A stretch of DNA of 64,000 nt, taken from contig KN885304.1 of NCBI GenBank assembly GCA_000934455.1, positions 62,001 to 126,000 of the forward strand, in the 5' to 3' direction. Numbering within the stretch: position 1 is the first letter of the stretch; each line of letters opens with the position of its first letter. The translations under genes were made by a program, and so were the position numbers. Source of the stretch: Apostichopus parvimensis. Its lineage: Eukaryota; Echinodermata; Holothuroidea; Aspidochirotida; Stichopodidae. Below are positions 34,562 through 49,400 of this stretch, in pieces. Below the pieces are notes generated by a model that saw only the letters and a list, made by a program, of their open reading frames with translations, was not told where the DNA came from and made no database searches.

Positions 34562-37500
34562 ATGACAGAAAGGCGAATAGCAGAAGCAAAGGAACATATA
34601 GCTCAAGCGGAAAAGAGGTAAAACACTATTTTCCAAATTTTAAATTGCTTTAAGCTGATACTGATAGCGCCAAGCATAATAGTTAATGGAGCTGCTGAAG
34701 AGTTTCTCGCTAAACTGGTATCAGGTGTATTGTTGTATGCAAAAAGTCCTAGTTAGTACTAGTAGTTGTCCTAAGCTCGCTCAGGTTAGATTATTCACTA
34801 GGCCAGGCTTACTTTGGGGACTTGAAATTGTACTTAGTCCTTTGGCTAAGGCGTGACGTTAGGCTATACAAACTTCATGTGAACTGTCAGTTTAAGAAAA
34901 GTTGCGTAAAGGTTCGCTGCAAATTAATCAGGATGTAAAGAGACATATACTTAACTACAATAAAGGTCACCCCTATTTGCCTAGCAGCCAGCAAAGTAAG
35001 AAAAGTATGTTAATAATTAAGAAATGGATTTAGAATAATGATTGGTGAGAACCTTCACCTTATATTAAAAAAATAGATTCTGCCTATAGGACTATGTAGT
35101 AAATCATTCCAGAGTGGAGACCAACCAGGGCAATTGTGCCCAGATTTTCCCTTGCTCCCCCCCCCCCCACTCCCAGTTGCCACCCAATCAGATCTGCTAC
35201 TTATCCAAAATATTTTGAACTATAGGCTTATCATTTGTATTAGAAACAGCTGCCAATGCATGTATTAATGTGAAAACTTTACTGGTAGAAAAATTCCCAA
35301 AGGGGAGTAGGAATCCCTACCCTTAGACCCCTCCCCCATTATAGCAGTGTTATTTTCTTGTCTCACCCCAAAAATATTATGCCTTGCCCCTAGTTCCCCC
35401 CCCCCCCAGATTGCCTCAGCTGGTGCCATCACTGGATATTGATCTTACTTGCTGCATTGCTTATAAGAGAACCATGAAAATTACCTTTGTACCACTTATA
35501 ATACTGTAGTTTCATTGGAAAAATATAAAAAATAGTCATAACATATAATTACTTTTAACAGAACATGTCACATGTATGACAATTTGAATGCTGTATGTGT
35601 AACATAGAATATGCCAAGTCATTCAATAATTTCACTTGTTAGCCATAGTATCAAGATAATTACAACGAAAATGTTATTTTCACTAATCTTAATAATAAAT
35701 GTTGAAACAATTTGTTGACAATTTGATGACACGTTGTTTGCAATGTTCTGAGATGTTCCAATATACTTCATATACTTCTGATCCTGTCCGGTTTTTCAGC
35801 TTAAAAACATCTTTCTTCAAATGGCAACCTGATTATGACAGTGCAGCATATGCGTATGAAAAGGCTGGTAAGTCTGTCAAACTGTATGTCTTGTCAACTC
35901 CATATTGAGAAGCATCAATTTATCACACACCAACTTTAATACAACTAGAAAGCTTTAAGCACTTGAGTACTTTAAGTACTGTAAGTACTAGATTACTTTA
36001 ATACTTTAAGTAATGTGTCTATATTTGGTGGTGATATCATTGAAATCATTGAATTGCTATTATTCATTGTGATTGGAATCAAGACAAAATTTGGAGATAA
36101 ACCAATGGAAAACAACAGAAACCAAACAATTCTGTGCATGTACATACACTGTCACTGGTATGTAAAGGGCAATTGACTAACAACATTGGTTTAATGTGGT
36201 TCATTAAGTGGCTCTTTATAATTGAATTAACACTATTTTCAGTGGTAGACTATTAGGTATTTAGGTACTTAGTTTATAAATCGACTGATCTACTAACTAA
36301 GAACAACTCTTCAAAAACTTTGTCAAATCTGACAATTTTTTTTTGTGCACTTTGTGATTTTTGGCTTTTATCAGAACCCTTGATGTTTGTGAAAGGAAGT
36401 GTATCAGTGAATAAACTTTTAATGTCAAGTTTTGTAAAATCATATCTTGATCCCATCTTCTATCCGATATCGATAAATTTTTGCTGGAATGTTGGTATCT
36501 CTTAAATGTCCCCTGTCCAATTTTTTGTTTTATATATGTGTCAAATTTACCATGCACAATATCTTCTGATATATGTCAAGCTCATCAATGAATAATTGAT
36601 GATATTTATTCTTTTTATGGAAAAATAAATAAAGAATAATCCCTCAAAAAGTTGAAATTCCTTCCAGATTTTATGATGGTTAAGATGAAAACCTCTGAGA
36701 AGTCTTATGCTTTTGCCCGTCATTGCTTTCCATTTTAGGGGTCTGTTTACGGAATGCAAAGAAAGTTAAAGAAGCAAAGGAGATTTATGTAAAGGCAGCA
36801 GAGGCACATCGCAACAATAAGGGGTATCGTTGTTTGTTTTATCGTCGGATTTGTTTACTCTTTAAACTGAACACTTTCATGCACGATGAGACTATTGCTA
36901 TCAATTTTACACTTGGATTGCTAGGATGCATGTTAAGTCATTATAGCATGAAATGACAAATATCCCATCTTCATGGGGAAAGAGAATTAAAAAACCATAT
37001 TTATGTATTTATTTTTTCTTTAAATTGAAGAAATGTTGGTGGGTTATGGATAAAAGTTTTCACCATTTGAAATGCATTAAGAAATGCATATTGAAAAAAA
37101 TTATGTCCTTCAAAAACTTGATATATCGATTATACTTATTCATGAATGTCTTTTTTTCATTATGATGTGCAAAAGGGAGCAAAACATAAACTTCCATCTC
37201 TACCATCTGTGAGTAGTTGTTAGGAATATCTAACACAAAATAAACTACAGAAGAAAAAGTGTTTTGAAAATGTCACACCCTAAGGCCCTCTCCAAGCCTC
37301 TGTGAACAGTAATTAATGTCAATATGCATTGATTGATTTCAGCTTCTACCATGCTGCCAAGAATTACGAGCAAGCAGCTATGCTGTTGAAGGTATTTCAA
37401 AACATTTTACATACTTGTAAATAATTTCAGGTTAATGATCCCTGGAACTGTTTTTACTTTAAAGGATGACTTGTAGGCACAAATTAAATTTTAAAAATTG

Positions 37501-40500
37501 GTATATTTAAATGTTTTCTTCTTTCTTTCTTTAGATTTAGCTGTTGAGAACTTTATTTAAGTCAGCTAGTCTTGTCAATAGTTATATTTGGACTACTACA
37601 TTAAAGCTAGTCAGTATAAGCCCCAAATTGTAGCACGCTTTATTGCTAGAATTTTTCAAAAAGTACTTTCCTCGAGGTCTTTACCCTCCAAATTTTTCTC
37701 AGACATTCGAAACGAGCACACAAGGTGACTGAATGTTCCAGTGAGGTAACATTCCTCCAGGGTGGTAATAGAAAACAGTTTTAAGAATTTTGACCAAAGG
37801 TGACCATATTTGAATATCTAGCATATTTGTGGCGGATACAGCATACCTTTAGCATGTTCCATTAACTAAACTCATCAGCACGAGCAGTCATAGGTGAACA
37901 TAATCTTTACGGCCTCACAGATTGTGCTTACAATGTATTGCAAATCTGTGAGGACAAATGGCTTTGGAATTCATTTTAGAGTGCTCTGCTGTTTATAAGA
38001 AATATACATTTCTGTATAATTTTGTTGTAACAATTGAAGTACAAAGCTTTGAAGTTTGAAGGTTTAAATTTATTTTGTTCCTTTGGAAAAAATTCAGAAA
38101 AGCACTGAAAAAAAGAGGGGGTTGACACATTTCCTTGGGATTAGTATTTTAATAATCAATTTGTAAATTGTTGCTAATGCAACAGTCTTAACATTAATCA
38201 ATCAATTCCCTGCTTCAATATTTCCCTTTAGGAACAGAAAGAGTTTGAAGAAGCCGTTCATTTCATGAAATTAGCCGCCAAGCTTTACAGAGAAAATGGA
38301 ACTCCAGATACAGCTGCGCTGACCCTAGAAAAAACAGCAAAGTAGGGTTCATGTTTTTCTTATTCATACTCGATGTGCAAATAATAACACAATTCCAAAT
38401 AATATGAGTGAGTTAAGTTTGTGACAAAGTGTTCGCTAAGCCCTCTTGTTCCGTAGGGATTTAAGTTTGGTTTCTGCTTTAAAAAGCATGTCAAGCAGAG
38501 AGAAATATGTCAATATGTCTACTTAAATTACTAACATATGTTATAGAATTCACATGATTTTTATTATTTTGCAGATTTGTTGAGGCTGTTAATATGGACG
38601 CCGCCATCGATTTGTATCTTGAGGCAGTCGATGTCGTCATGGTAAGAAATATTAATTAGTAAGAAATGTTAATTGGTTAGCATTTCCTTGCTATCAGGAT
38701 CATGTTGAGTCGTTTGAGAGAATTATTACCATCAGGATGCGAAAATGATCCGTTGTGTTCAAAATTGAAATCTCCTTTAACTGTCTTCGTTAGAACATCC
38801 TATGTCATTCTAAGGGTGGGTTATACGTATTGGGTTGGTGTGCGGGTGGATATAAGTGTTACTGTTTTCTTGTATTGTTCTCTCTATTTACTTATGGGAG
38901 CGCTCTACTAGACAAGCCCTTTGGGTTTTTTGGAGTGCTTCCTTTCACAATTTTCCCTGTTGTTGATATGTTTTTTCACTTAGTTAACTTCTCTGTATTT
39001 ATATTGTAGAGAAACAAATAAATGAAATGAAATGAAAATGATGGTATTTATTCATCTAATTTAGCCTACTTCAATATTGGGAATAGTTTTGAGAAACAGT
39101 GCCCCTAGGAAATAGATTGGAAACTTTAAGAACTTTTTAGTATGATAAAAATTGCAGGGGAATACAAGACTTTTCCCTCAAGTATGCCAGCTAGAAAGAC
39201 TAGGATTTACCATCTTCAAGAAAACATTTTTTCTTTATGCCCACTTATATATTTATCTTAAGCTTCCTCAATGTTTAGAAATGATTTGATGGTGTGCAAC
39301 TGGTGAAAAGGCACTAATCAAGTTGGAAACCTTCAACACAAGAAACTTTGAAGTGGGGAGCAATAATATAGGTTACTGTTTAAAAATGATGTTTCATATC
39401 CCTAAATGTTATAACATTAAAAGAAAAATCTTCCCCAACAATACATTTGTAACCTCCAGTAAGTTTTTGATGCTTTCTCTCACCGTGCTACATTGCTAAT
39501 ACTCCATGGAAACATCACATAGCCATTTATTGGGTGATTCTCATGCACGGATGGATCTCTGTTCATACACGGCCATATTATTTCTTATATAGATAGAGGA
39601 CAGACCAAGGCAAGCTGCACAGTCAATGGCTGCTGCTGCCAGGTTACTAGTGAGACAGAAGAAATATGACAAAGCCATAGAAACCATCCAGAAGGAACGA
39701 GATTTATATTTTGAGGCGGAAAACTGGTCATCAATTCACAGAGTAAGTTTGTCACTGATAAGTCCCCCTTTTAATTTTCATAGTTTTTCTGCAATTCAAA
39801 ACAAGAACAGCTATATAGAGACCCTGCAAGCATTTGTTGCATAATTTCATCAACCATCAAATACCCTTCAACTGAAACTATTCTGGTTTTTTTTTCTTCC
39901 AGTTTTGTATTAATGGCATAACAGATGTTTTAAAATTTTAGCAAAAAGCCAATTGCTCTTTATTAAAAAAAAAAAAAGCATTAAGCTTAATCCTAACAAA
40001 CTTAAGTAGTATAGCTACCTAGCCTACCCCACTTGGCATATTAGTACCAAGGTTGCAGTAGTGATTGTCATGAATTGTTCAGGCTTAGTGCTGGCTAATA
40101 GTGAATGGTGTTAACAAAAAGGGAAATTTAATAGACAAGGAGGTGAATTTAACACATAAGACAATACCCAAGAAACTTGAGTGAATCAACTGCAAAGTGG
40201 AATAGGCTTACACAAAACAACCAGCCTCATTAATGCTTACAAGAAGGAAACAAAGCAGTTTGATTAACCCTCCCAAACACCCTTTTGGCACCATCTTTGT
40301 AATTTTTCAGGTGGTGTTATTCATGGTGTTGGTACATGTAACAATCAGATGGCTCCCCTCTATCCAACACCCTCCCTCTCTCCAGCACCCTCCCCTCTTC
40401 AACATTCCTCTAACCGCAACAAAAATCCCAACACCCTCCCTCTTCCCAACATCCTCCCTCCTCTCAACATCCCCCTCTTCTCAGCACCCTCTGTCTCCAA

Positions 40501-42537
40501 CACCCTCCCTGTCCCCAACACCCTCCCTCTCCCCAACACTCTCCTTGTCCCTGACACCCTCCCTCTCCTCAACACCCTCCCTGTCCCCAACATCCTCCCT
40601 GTCCCCAACACCCTCCCTGTCCCCAACACCCTCCCTCTCCCCAACACCCTCCTCACCCCAACACCCTCCTTGTCCCAAACACCGTCCCTCTCCTCTACAC
40701 CCTCCCACTTTCTAACATGTTTCCATAAGTTACATTACCACCATTGTAATATCTGTTTTCATTTTGTTCTCAGACGGTGTTATTGATGGTGTTGGTACAT
40801 CTAGCACGATCAGATGAAGTTGCCGCTGATAAAGTAGTCCATGCATCCCTTAGGTACATCTTAACAAGCAGTACTAAGTTTCAGCAATGCATGTATCTTA
40901 CAGTCAGATCTGGGTAGGCCTATTCTAGAACAGGGCCAAATCGTTATGTACCTGCTATGGCAGTTTAAGAAGGGACTGGGTGGATTAAGGAATAAAATTT
41001 ATCTCTACTCTTTTGAAATGATACCTTGATTTGAGCCAGATGATAGACTTTGAAAAGACATTTGACAGACCTTACCTGGACTTTTAGAAAATGACTTCAA
41101 ATATTTCAAATTCAAAGCTTTTCAAATGAAAGGTCTATAGAGTTTTCATAGCATTTTTTTTACAACTTTTGAATTTAGAAATCAACAAATATTTGAAAAT
41201 TTCCCACTAATTGTTAATTATTTCAATTTCTGTCAGGTATGAAGGTTTCCTAGACAGTGAAATTGGTGCAGTTTTGGAGCAACTCTTAAAGGCAATTGAC
41301 GAGCAAGATGGTGAACAGACATCAGAGATTTTATCCTTACCACTCTTCAAATATCTCGATAATGATGTACGTTCTTTTCTTTTGCTTTTTGATCCCAGTG
41401 TGGTAAATTTAAAAGCTCAATATTATAAAAAAAAATATGCTGTCATTATGAAAGATTACCAAACTGTGGCATAATAAGGTGATGGCAGTTATCTTCATTT
41501 CATACTTTTACATTTAATAGTTAGTTACGAGAAATCTTTTATGTTTATGGAAGGACTTATGTGTTTGAGGGACGAGGTGAAAATTTACAGTATAGAAATG
41601 CTGTCATTTAAATGCTTTATTTGATTGTATTGCATGTTGCTTTCGATTTCTCTCTAAAAAAATTGATCTGGGCTTGTGTCTTCGGAAGTGATAGTATTAA
41701 TTTGCATCAAGTTACAACCATTTCCAAAACTGCAGCAAACCAGATTACGTGTTTGTATGAAGGTCAGGTGTGAGCAGTCACTTCATGGGAATTCTATGAT
41801 ACAACAATTGTTTACAAACATTACACCAATCCAGGACCACCCACCCCACCTCCCACCCACCAAAACTCTTGACCACAGAAAGTCTAATGCCATCAGGCAT
41901 CAGTTTGAGCTTTGAATGAATGCTTCATGCATTAAAAGAAAGTTAACTATAAACCACTAGTCTACTATTACTGCCAATGTTAACATTGTGCTGTGCACAG
42001 ATATGTATACATACAGATAAAGTTTAAACATTGGTTGTTTAGTTCATAACCCGTAATGATGCCTAAACCCTCAACCTCGTTGAAAATTTAACCAGAACAC
42101 AACACTATAGGTCCAGACTGATAGAGCACTGAAATTTAGAAGTGCATTCCTGAAGATTCTGACCCTACAAATTATCATTATTCTCACTCTTACACCGTGG
42201 AGTGTTCAATTAGACAAAATTCTCAGTGAGGGAAAAAGGCTCTTGAGGTTGGCAACAAAATGCTTGAGCAAGTTCAATAAGATGAGTGACCATTGTGTAA
42301 CTTTCTAGCATATTTGTGAGCAATACTGGCAGTTTGGTGTATGAGTCCTCCATGAGCTAAATTTTACTCTTTTGTTTTCTCTATCATATGTTTCAGTACG
42401 CAAAGCTGGCCAAGACACTCGCCAGTCAGTATCGAGGCGCATCTAGATCAACCAGATCCACAAATGATGCGGAAGGAGAGGTTGCAGCTGGAGGAGTTGA
42501 CGAGGATGAAGGAGACGAAGGCTTCGACCTACGATGA
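34562..42537 (+). CDS. NAPG: Gamma-soluble NSF attachment protein (gamma-SNAP)
   Basis: An adaptor that, with alpha-SNAP and the ATPase NSF, takes part in disassembly of SNARE complexes after membrane fusion. Coding exons: 34562-34617, 35800-35867, 36739-36823, 37343-37391, 38232-38341, 38575-38641, 39593-39742, 40774-40853, 41237-41366 and 42397-42537. Phases agree throughout; 936 nt, 311 aa, against about 312 in vertebrates. The chain is a series of TPR-like helix pairs. Family motifs in order are AEAKEHIAQAEK (start), FFKWQPDYDSAAYAYEKA, FYHAAKNYEQA, YRENGTPDTAA, AARLLVRQKKYDKAI, QKERDLY, LVHLARSDEVAA, LEQLLKAIDEQD and SLPLFKYLDNDYAKL. The acidic tail ends EGDEGFDLR. The start ATG follows the family N-terminus and is in exon 1 with a good donor. 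Intron 7 carries a partial copy of exon 8 and a minisatellite. Confidence 0.97.
38695..39040 (+). repeat. Possible LINE 3' end in NAPG intron 6
   Basis: A block ending AGAAACAAATAAATGAAATG and then AAATGAAAATG has the short tandem tail typical of a retroposed 3' end. It begins shortly after NAPG exon 6. Its open frame gives no recognisable protein, so family and left border are unknown. Confidence 0.35.
40290..40345 (+). pseudogene. Partial duplicate of NAPG exon 8 with its acceptor
   Basis: AATTTTTCAG then GTGGTGTTATTCATGGTGTT and GGTACATGTAACAATCAGATG closely matches the start of the true exon 8 at 40774 (CGGTGTTATTGATGGTGTTG, then GTACATCTAGCACGATCAGATG), including the splice acceptor. 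The frame reads VVLFMVLVHVTIRW against TVLLMVLVHLARSD. After about 35 bases it passes into a minisatellite and has no donor, so it should not form an exon. Confidence 0.75.
40355..40715. repeat. 18-bp minisatellite (CCCTCCCTCTCCCCAACA)
   Basis: About 20 imperfect units of ACACCCTCCCTCTCCCCA between the exon 8 fragment and the true NAPG exon 8. The pyrimidine-rich strand is +. Because the unit is a multiple of three, long open frames appear on both strands; they are repeat artefacts. Confidence 0.92.
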
Positions 42538-45500
42538 AACTTCAAAATTTCATCAGCAATAATAATGTTGTTTGGCTCAAAGGAGGTGGTTGCATCTCAT
42601 ACCCGTATTCCGCATTTCCCACCAGATTTAGTCACGTTTTTACCAATACGAAGGTATATATACAAAATTCCGATGTATGATATTCTCTTCTTATATAGAT
42701 AGGTGCAATTAGCTGTCAGCCTGAACCATCAGTGAAAGTGACACAACTTCAGCCTCGATACTTAAATGTAAAGAGGTTCAAGCTAGGAAAGATGTTTAGT
42801 TTGTAAAAGGAACAGACGATCACAATATTAAACAATCTGTTTGACAGTCATACAACAATTCTAGCATTTTGGGGGGTGGGGTGGGGGTGAGGGGGGTTCA
42901 GGCATATGTTGTCAACAATTGGGTACAACAACAAGCTGTCTAGGCTCAAACAAATATTTATTTTTGGTGGTTAAGGAATGTACAGGCTAATGGCCTCAAA
43001 ATCACATTAGCAGTCTGTCAAATATACTGTTAGTTGCAGAAAAAACGTTCAGAAGGTTGTTTTTTTTTTTTACAAATTGCTTATCACCACAAGCTACTGT
43101 TAAGATGAAATTATAGACCTAACTTATAGTCTTAATATGCTTCAGAATGCAGCATTTGACCACTTCACTTTGAGATTAGAAATCATATACACGTCACTGC
43201 TCATCAACCACCTAGGTTGGTTACTGGAAGACTGTAGATCATTAACTTTAGTGATTGACATTGACACATGGCTCTAGATGCTCTATAGAGATGTCGGTCT
43301 CCTACATGTTTGATCACGGTGAGAGAAGTTACATTGCAAACACAACTAGCTGCTTTAAGGGGATACCCTTCCCTGGATGGAGCATATCAGCAAGGCTAGT
43401 GCTTCAAAGGGTGTATTCAAATTGTGTGTCCATGATTGGACATGCAGTCTTCAGGAGAAGGAACCTTAACTGACATTTGCTGAGAGGCAATAAAAGAGAG
43501 GTAGGAGGGATGGAAGCAGCATATTTATCTATATGATGGAGAATATTAGTCACTGCCAGATATGATTTGATTCTACATGTAATCTTATGACTCTTTCTTT
43601 CTCTGCTTCATTTCGGTTCTTGTTATGTACTTAGCCTTTCCTTCACCAGGGATTGAGAATGCAGAAAGGCAGATCTAATAATTAAACAAAGATAAGTGTG
43701 TAGTATATAATACCATAAAACTGAAAGAAATACTGTAATTTTACTACGTCAGAAATGAGGCAGATGGTGCCAGCTTTGAGCATTAGTTATCTGGGTATTG
43801 CATAGCAAAAATTGCTAACCCGAAATGATCAAATTGTTGTAAAATATAAAATCAATAGCTTCCTGCAATTCTACACTAAATTAGTCTTCTTGAGTGGCTC
43901 AGTCAACTGCATGGGAGGTACAGTACCAACTGTAGACCAGCAAATACTTAATTGCTGTTAGTAGATATTTAACATGTAGGGAGAAAATAGCAATGTCAGT
44001 GTAAGCCTGTACTTATTCATTAGGAATTTCTCCTTACCAGTTCATTTTGTTATTGTTCTACATGTCTTTGTAAGTAGCAGGTCATCAGTAAGAACCAATT
44101 GTCACCCACACTATAACCTTGAACAAGCATTTTACTATCCCCCCCCCCCCTTTTCCATCAAAAGTGTATTTAACTCCATCCAACATTTAATTTAGCCCTT
44201 AAAAATGCATAGGAAGAACGTGCAGGATTAGAACCTCAAGGAAAGAAGTTTTTGCAAGATTTTCATAAATTTGGCATTATCAATACATAGAGGTAATACT
44301 GATGACCATGCCAATGTATGTTCTTGTGAAAATCTAGAAATGTTTATCAAGATATTTAATATGATTTGTTATGTATATATTTTGTTAGCTGTGAACTATG
44401 AAAGTAACATTCCACAACACCAGTGAGGGAGAAGGATACAGAGAAAGTTACCCAGTATTTAACTTATTGTGTTGTGAAGTTAGCAATAGATTTTAATGTG
44501 CAGAATTTTTTTTTAAAATAATAATTCAGAGGTTTTCCATAATAATCATAGATGACTTGAAAAATACAAATCAACACTTTATCAAATTTATAAGCTAATC
44601 TGATTTCCAAGTTGAGAGAAAATGACATTTGAAACTTACCACAATCCCATGAACTTTTAAACCAGTATGAACGTGCGCATTGCAGTTATTTCTGTAGGGT
44701 TCTCAAAATCTAGAACGAATTTGTCCATTCTGAAGACTAGAAAGTAAATTTGTCATTTACTGATTTAAGTCTGAAGTGGCAGAATGATTCCCAATAAGGT
44801 AACCCATTTTGATCTTGTAAGTATTTTCAGTCATCACACAGAAAGATGAGGTTGAACTTGACTGCCAGTGAAAGCTGTATTTTGCATTGACTATTTCACA
44901 ATCTAAAATGGCTGTGTGGAATGTTTTATGTATGGTTAACTTTTTCTTAACATATTAAATGTACATTATATGAATATTCATTACTTTATTTCGATGTTGT
45001 TTTTATCTGACCTGTAGACGAGAGGAATCTGCTGGTCTGCTATTTGTCAATTATTTTCTATCTGATCTGCCCCGAAACAATTGGTTCGATTATCCGTAAC
45101 CCAAAGACACCTTGTTCTTGCTCCTGCATCCCCCCCCCCCTCCAATTTATTTTCTTTCGCGGGTACAGCCCAAAATAGAAAATTGGTTGTCTTGTCTGGA
45201 ATTGTTCTTGGGAAGGGGAAGGAGAAAGAACAACCTTGCCACCCCCCCCCCATCCCCACAGCATTTGCATCATCTATTGGGTAGATAACCCAACATGATT
45301 CAAATGGTTTTAGATTTAAATTCCCAACAAAACTAAATTAGCCCAGTCAGTTTTCAAACTCTTTAACGCTGTATAAACTCTCATTTAGGCATAAGTAATT
45401 CAACTTTTTCCTGTTATTGGAGAAATGAGGAGAAAAACATTTTTTTCTTCTTTCTTTGACAATTTTTTCAGTGATGGGAACAACAACAACACTTAAATTC

Positions 45501-46460
45501 ACTGTAACAGTGGTAAACAAATGAGGAAAAAAATATGAACAAACAATAAAAAAATCCTCCCTACCAAAATAAAAAGCAAAAACATGAAACTATAATAAAC
45601 TACTCATCCTGCATATCATTGGCAAATGATGTAACCAAAAATAAAAGGAGACACATCTACTGATAGCTTGGTAACAACTGCTGATTTCATCTTCTAGTGC
45701 CCTGGTATTCTTCTTTTGCTTGGTGACCCCCATTTTCATCATCATCTTGGCAACTCTCCAGTAACAGATGATTTGGGTGGGTAATGAGGTACCCTGCACC
45801 ACTGAGAAATTTTTATACGGTAACAGGTACGAAATTGGTCATAGTTCGAGACCTTTCAAGTCTAATTTACGTTCCACTTTGAATACCACGGCTCCAGAAG
45901 TCATTTTAATTTTAAAGTCAAGCCAGTCCAGATAGATGAGATGACTACCAAAGTCCCCCCCCCCCCAAACTAAAAGAAACTTCAATTTCAAACTTTGTCA
46001 AAGTTAATACAACTATTTAATTTAGGTATTCTAGTACATCACTTTCAATCTGATAGCTGAGCCAGTCAAGATGACTACCAAATCCCCAAAACTGGGAACT
46101 GCTCCAATTTCAAACTTCATAAAAGTTTCATTTCTTCTCAAGAACTCCTTCAGAAAAACAACCGCAGCAAGTCTCTCTCTCTCTCTATTTATACATCCAA
46201 TTTTCGGAGAAGGGACATTGATGAATGATTACATTGATTCACACGGGTCTTTATACATCAAATCATAAAAACAGTCTGATCCACAGAAGTGTAATGAAGG
46301 ACTCTTGGAAAATCATCCATAGAAGTGTCTGATATAATACACTATGGCACGTCGCTAGCAAAGTCTTTAGCCCTCGACACTTAATGCCAAACATAGTAGC
46401 TGCAAGATATATCGAGGGTACACGTGTGTTTGTCTTGGTATCTTGAAGACGTGGGGCCAT
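42538..46460. other. Convergent intergenic region between NAPG and RRM-A
   Basis: It holds the 3' UTRs of two genes that end towards each other. An AATAAA at 43489-43494 is one candidate signal for NAPG. No further gene is recognisable. C or G runs occur near 42870-42895, 44140-44150, 45130-45140, 45241-45250 and 45957-45966, and a (CT)n run near 46171. Confidence 0.45.
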
Positions 46461-49400
46461 CTACTCGGTTTTTTGTTCAAAGTCGGGATTTGCGATGTAG
46501 ATCTGCGTCTGGTGGGAGAGCGAAGCGTGCTTCATCAGCTCCCATGCAGACTGAGACTTGTTCTGACAGAATGCACAAACCCAGGATGATGGTTCTATGA
46601 TAAAGAAAGAAAGATAAATTGTAAGATTTAATTAACTGTTCAACCTCCAGTATAAGTACGTAATTCATCATCAGATTTCACTTGCAATTCTACGGTGACT
46701 TTTTATCTCAAAATATTTTTACCTTCATTAGTCAAAATTTTTGACTTTTTTCAAATGTTTTTCCTTTGCTATGTCCCTATTAAGCCACCATACAATTCAA
46801 TCGGGCTGTTTGAACATGATTCTTTCTTTGCACTTTCCTGACCAAAGGAAAAACTAGTTTCATTCCTTCACTACAATGCTTCCAGAAATCCTTGCCATGA
46901 ACAAACTTTAATCCAATAACAGATTACATACGACGACTCAAGTCACAACATAATTCCACGAGAATTGGGGCAACACCGTCTGTGAGTTGCGAAATTTCTA
47001 ACCATTTACAATTGCTTGAAAATGAATATTTTTGGAAATTACTTTTCAAAATGTTGTTCATGCACTCTTGTGGTTCTTTCGTTCAGTATCAAGTTAGGTA
47101 ACACATTGACCCTTTTGATTGTAAACTGTATCATACTATTGTTTGTTGTCACTGGTCCCTAGAAGAAGGTACCGTCTGCAACAGCAAGCACTATGGATGT
47201 TATTACATCTGTATGAACTATTTAAATTGGTATTGCTACATAACACGACCTCATGTCACATGTAAACAGTGGATCGCCCAGACAAACTTAGCAGAAACTG
47301 TAATTAGGTGTATTTCTTGTCTCAAAAAATGAGCAATTAATTAATATTCTCACAAGGCACCCATATAGAGATGCCTACTACTATCATAGTTTGAACAATT
47401 CAGACAAATGAATGACTCTGAAAGTACTCATACTTCTCATAATTTCTAAGGGTTAGGAATTTTACCTCAAGAGTCAAATTTCTCCCCCAACTGTAAACCA
47501 GATAAGCAATGCAGTTTGGTTTATTGTATTCTGAACTATTCTTTTAAACAGACCACAGCGTAACATCACCCAAACAGGGTTAAATTGATTAACTTACACA
47601 AAATGTGGAGTTTCTGCCAGTCATAAATATTTAAAAATATGCAAACGAGACCTACCATCTCCACTTATCTGTTCCTTGCCCACTTGAGAATTGGACTGGA
47701 ATCGCATCTTTTTGTTTTGAGTGTTACCATAATTAGCAGCTGGAATCACAGGTAACAGTGACGGGTCCACATATGGCCTATGGAAGATATCAATAAAATA
47801 AACAATTTACCATTTATCTATTGTAAATTCACCAAACAGTGTTGAAAGTTTAAGAAGAATGTTAATATCTGATCAGTTTCAAGAATCAAAATGAACTTCA
47901 TGCGGGAAGTTTAATTACTGTCACTCACTCCAGACAGGCTAAGTCAACACTACATGAGCTTTCCAATCAAATAAAATAAAGAAATGGGGTGGGCACTAAA
48001 AATTGTTAGAAATCAAATAAGAAATTATGTAAATTTGAGGTCATTACAATGAAACTATCTACCCTATAACTCTGCTAAAGAACTAGCACATTAATCTACC
48101 ATAGTACTTTAATAACTCTATAATGGTTAACATTATATGTACCTGGTCCCATAGGCATCAGGTACAAATAATAATCAAGAAAATCTATCAAAAAGGAGTG
48201 TTTTCTTCACTAAAATGCAAACAATGACTAAAAAGTGTGATTCTTCTCTGATTAGAACTGGTAGCATTTATTCAAACTTGAGGATCTTGGGTGCAGTTCA
48301 AAAATAAATTTTCTCATGGAAAGCATGGCAAGGCATCAGTAACCTTGTCTGCTTTTCATCTACATGTATGTACTGATGCAGAAATGATACATTTTTAGTT
48401 TGCTTAGATTGTTTAGTTACTTGTTAGTGTAATAGGACCCAAAAGCTTTTAACCGGAACAAAATTTATTAGGGATGAGAATTAAAGAATTGCCAAACTTA
48501 TCCCAGTCACTTGACTCTTGAAATTTAGTAACTAGAGTTGTCATAACACTGGAATTGTGCAACTATGAATGACAATTATCTACAATTTTTTAAAAGCTGT
48601 GGAATCTACTTTCAATGAAGAAAACTTGATATTCTGCCTTTTTGACATTTTCTTAAATTATTTTGGAATCTAACCTAAATGGTTCAAAAGCAATCTTCAC
48701 AAATAAAAACATTTCCCTTTTGACAACCCATGGAGTGCATTTTACTTGCTTTGCCTGATTTTATACATTAAAAATTTATTTAAACTTTTGAAAAAGGAAG
48801 AATTCACTTTTAATGAACTTGTTTGAATGCTTTGTATGGAATGTCATCTTTACAACATTCGGTTTCCACAGAATTGCTTGATCAATTGGGTACATAATTA
48901 CCCCTAGCAAAACTTACACAAAAGTGCCACTTGGTGTATTCGTCCTCTGGACAGGCCTGATGAGATATAGAAAGTATATATTATATTGTATGGGATGAAC
49001 AAATTTCCTCTCAAATTCACATTAAACAACTGTATAACTTGATCGATTAACCCATTGAAAGTCAAGAGTCCTACACTGTTACACGATACGTAGTAAACCA
49101 AGCTTTGAAGAAACACACAACATGAACTACTTCTCTTTTTTTGTTCTCATTTACCACTTTCATAATTAATGATGAATAATTATTGATTGAAAGACAATGA
49201 CTTATGGAAGAAATTTCTCATTTTCAGGAATGATTAATCAAATCACTTTCTATAATTTCCAACCTGGAAAAGCAAACGATAATTCACTTGTACAGAACCT
49301 ACCCACTCATAAAAACACTTTTCAACCTAACAGTTAATCTTACTGACACAATTTGCAAAATACATGCAAAATAAAAGTAAACAAATACAGAATAAGGTAC

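Noticed and set aside
40233-40786. Long Pro/Ser/Leu-rich open frames on + and Gly/Arg-rich ones on -
   Set aside because: They are readings of an 18-bp minisatellite whose unit is a multiple of three.
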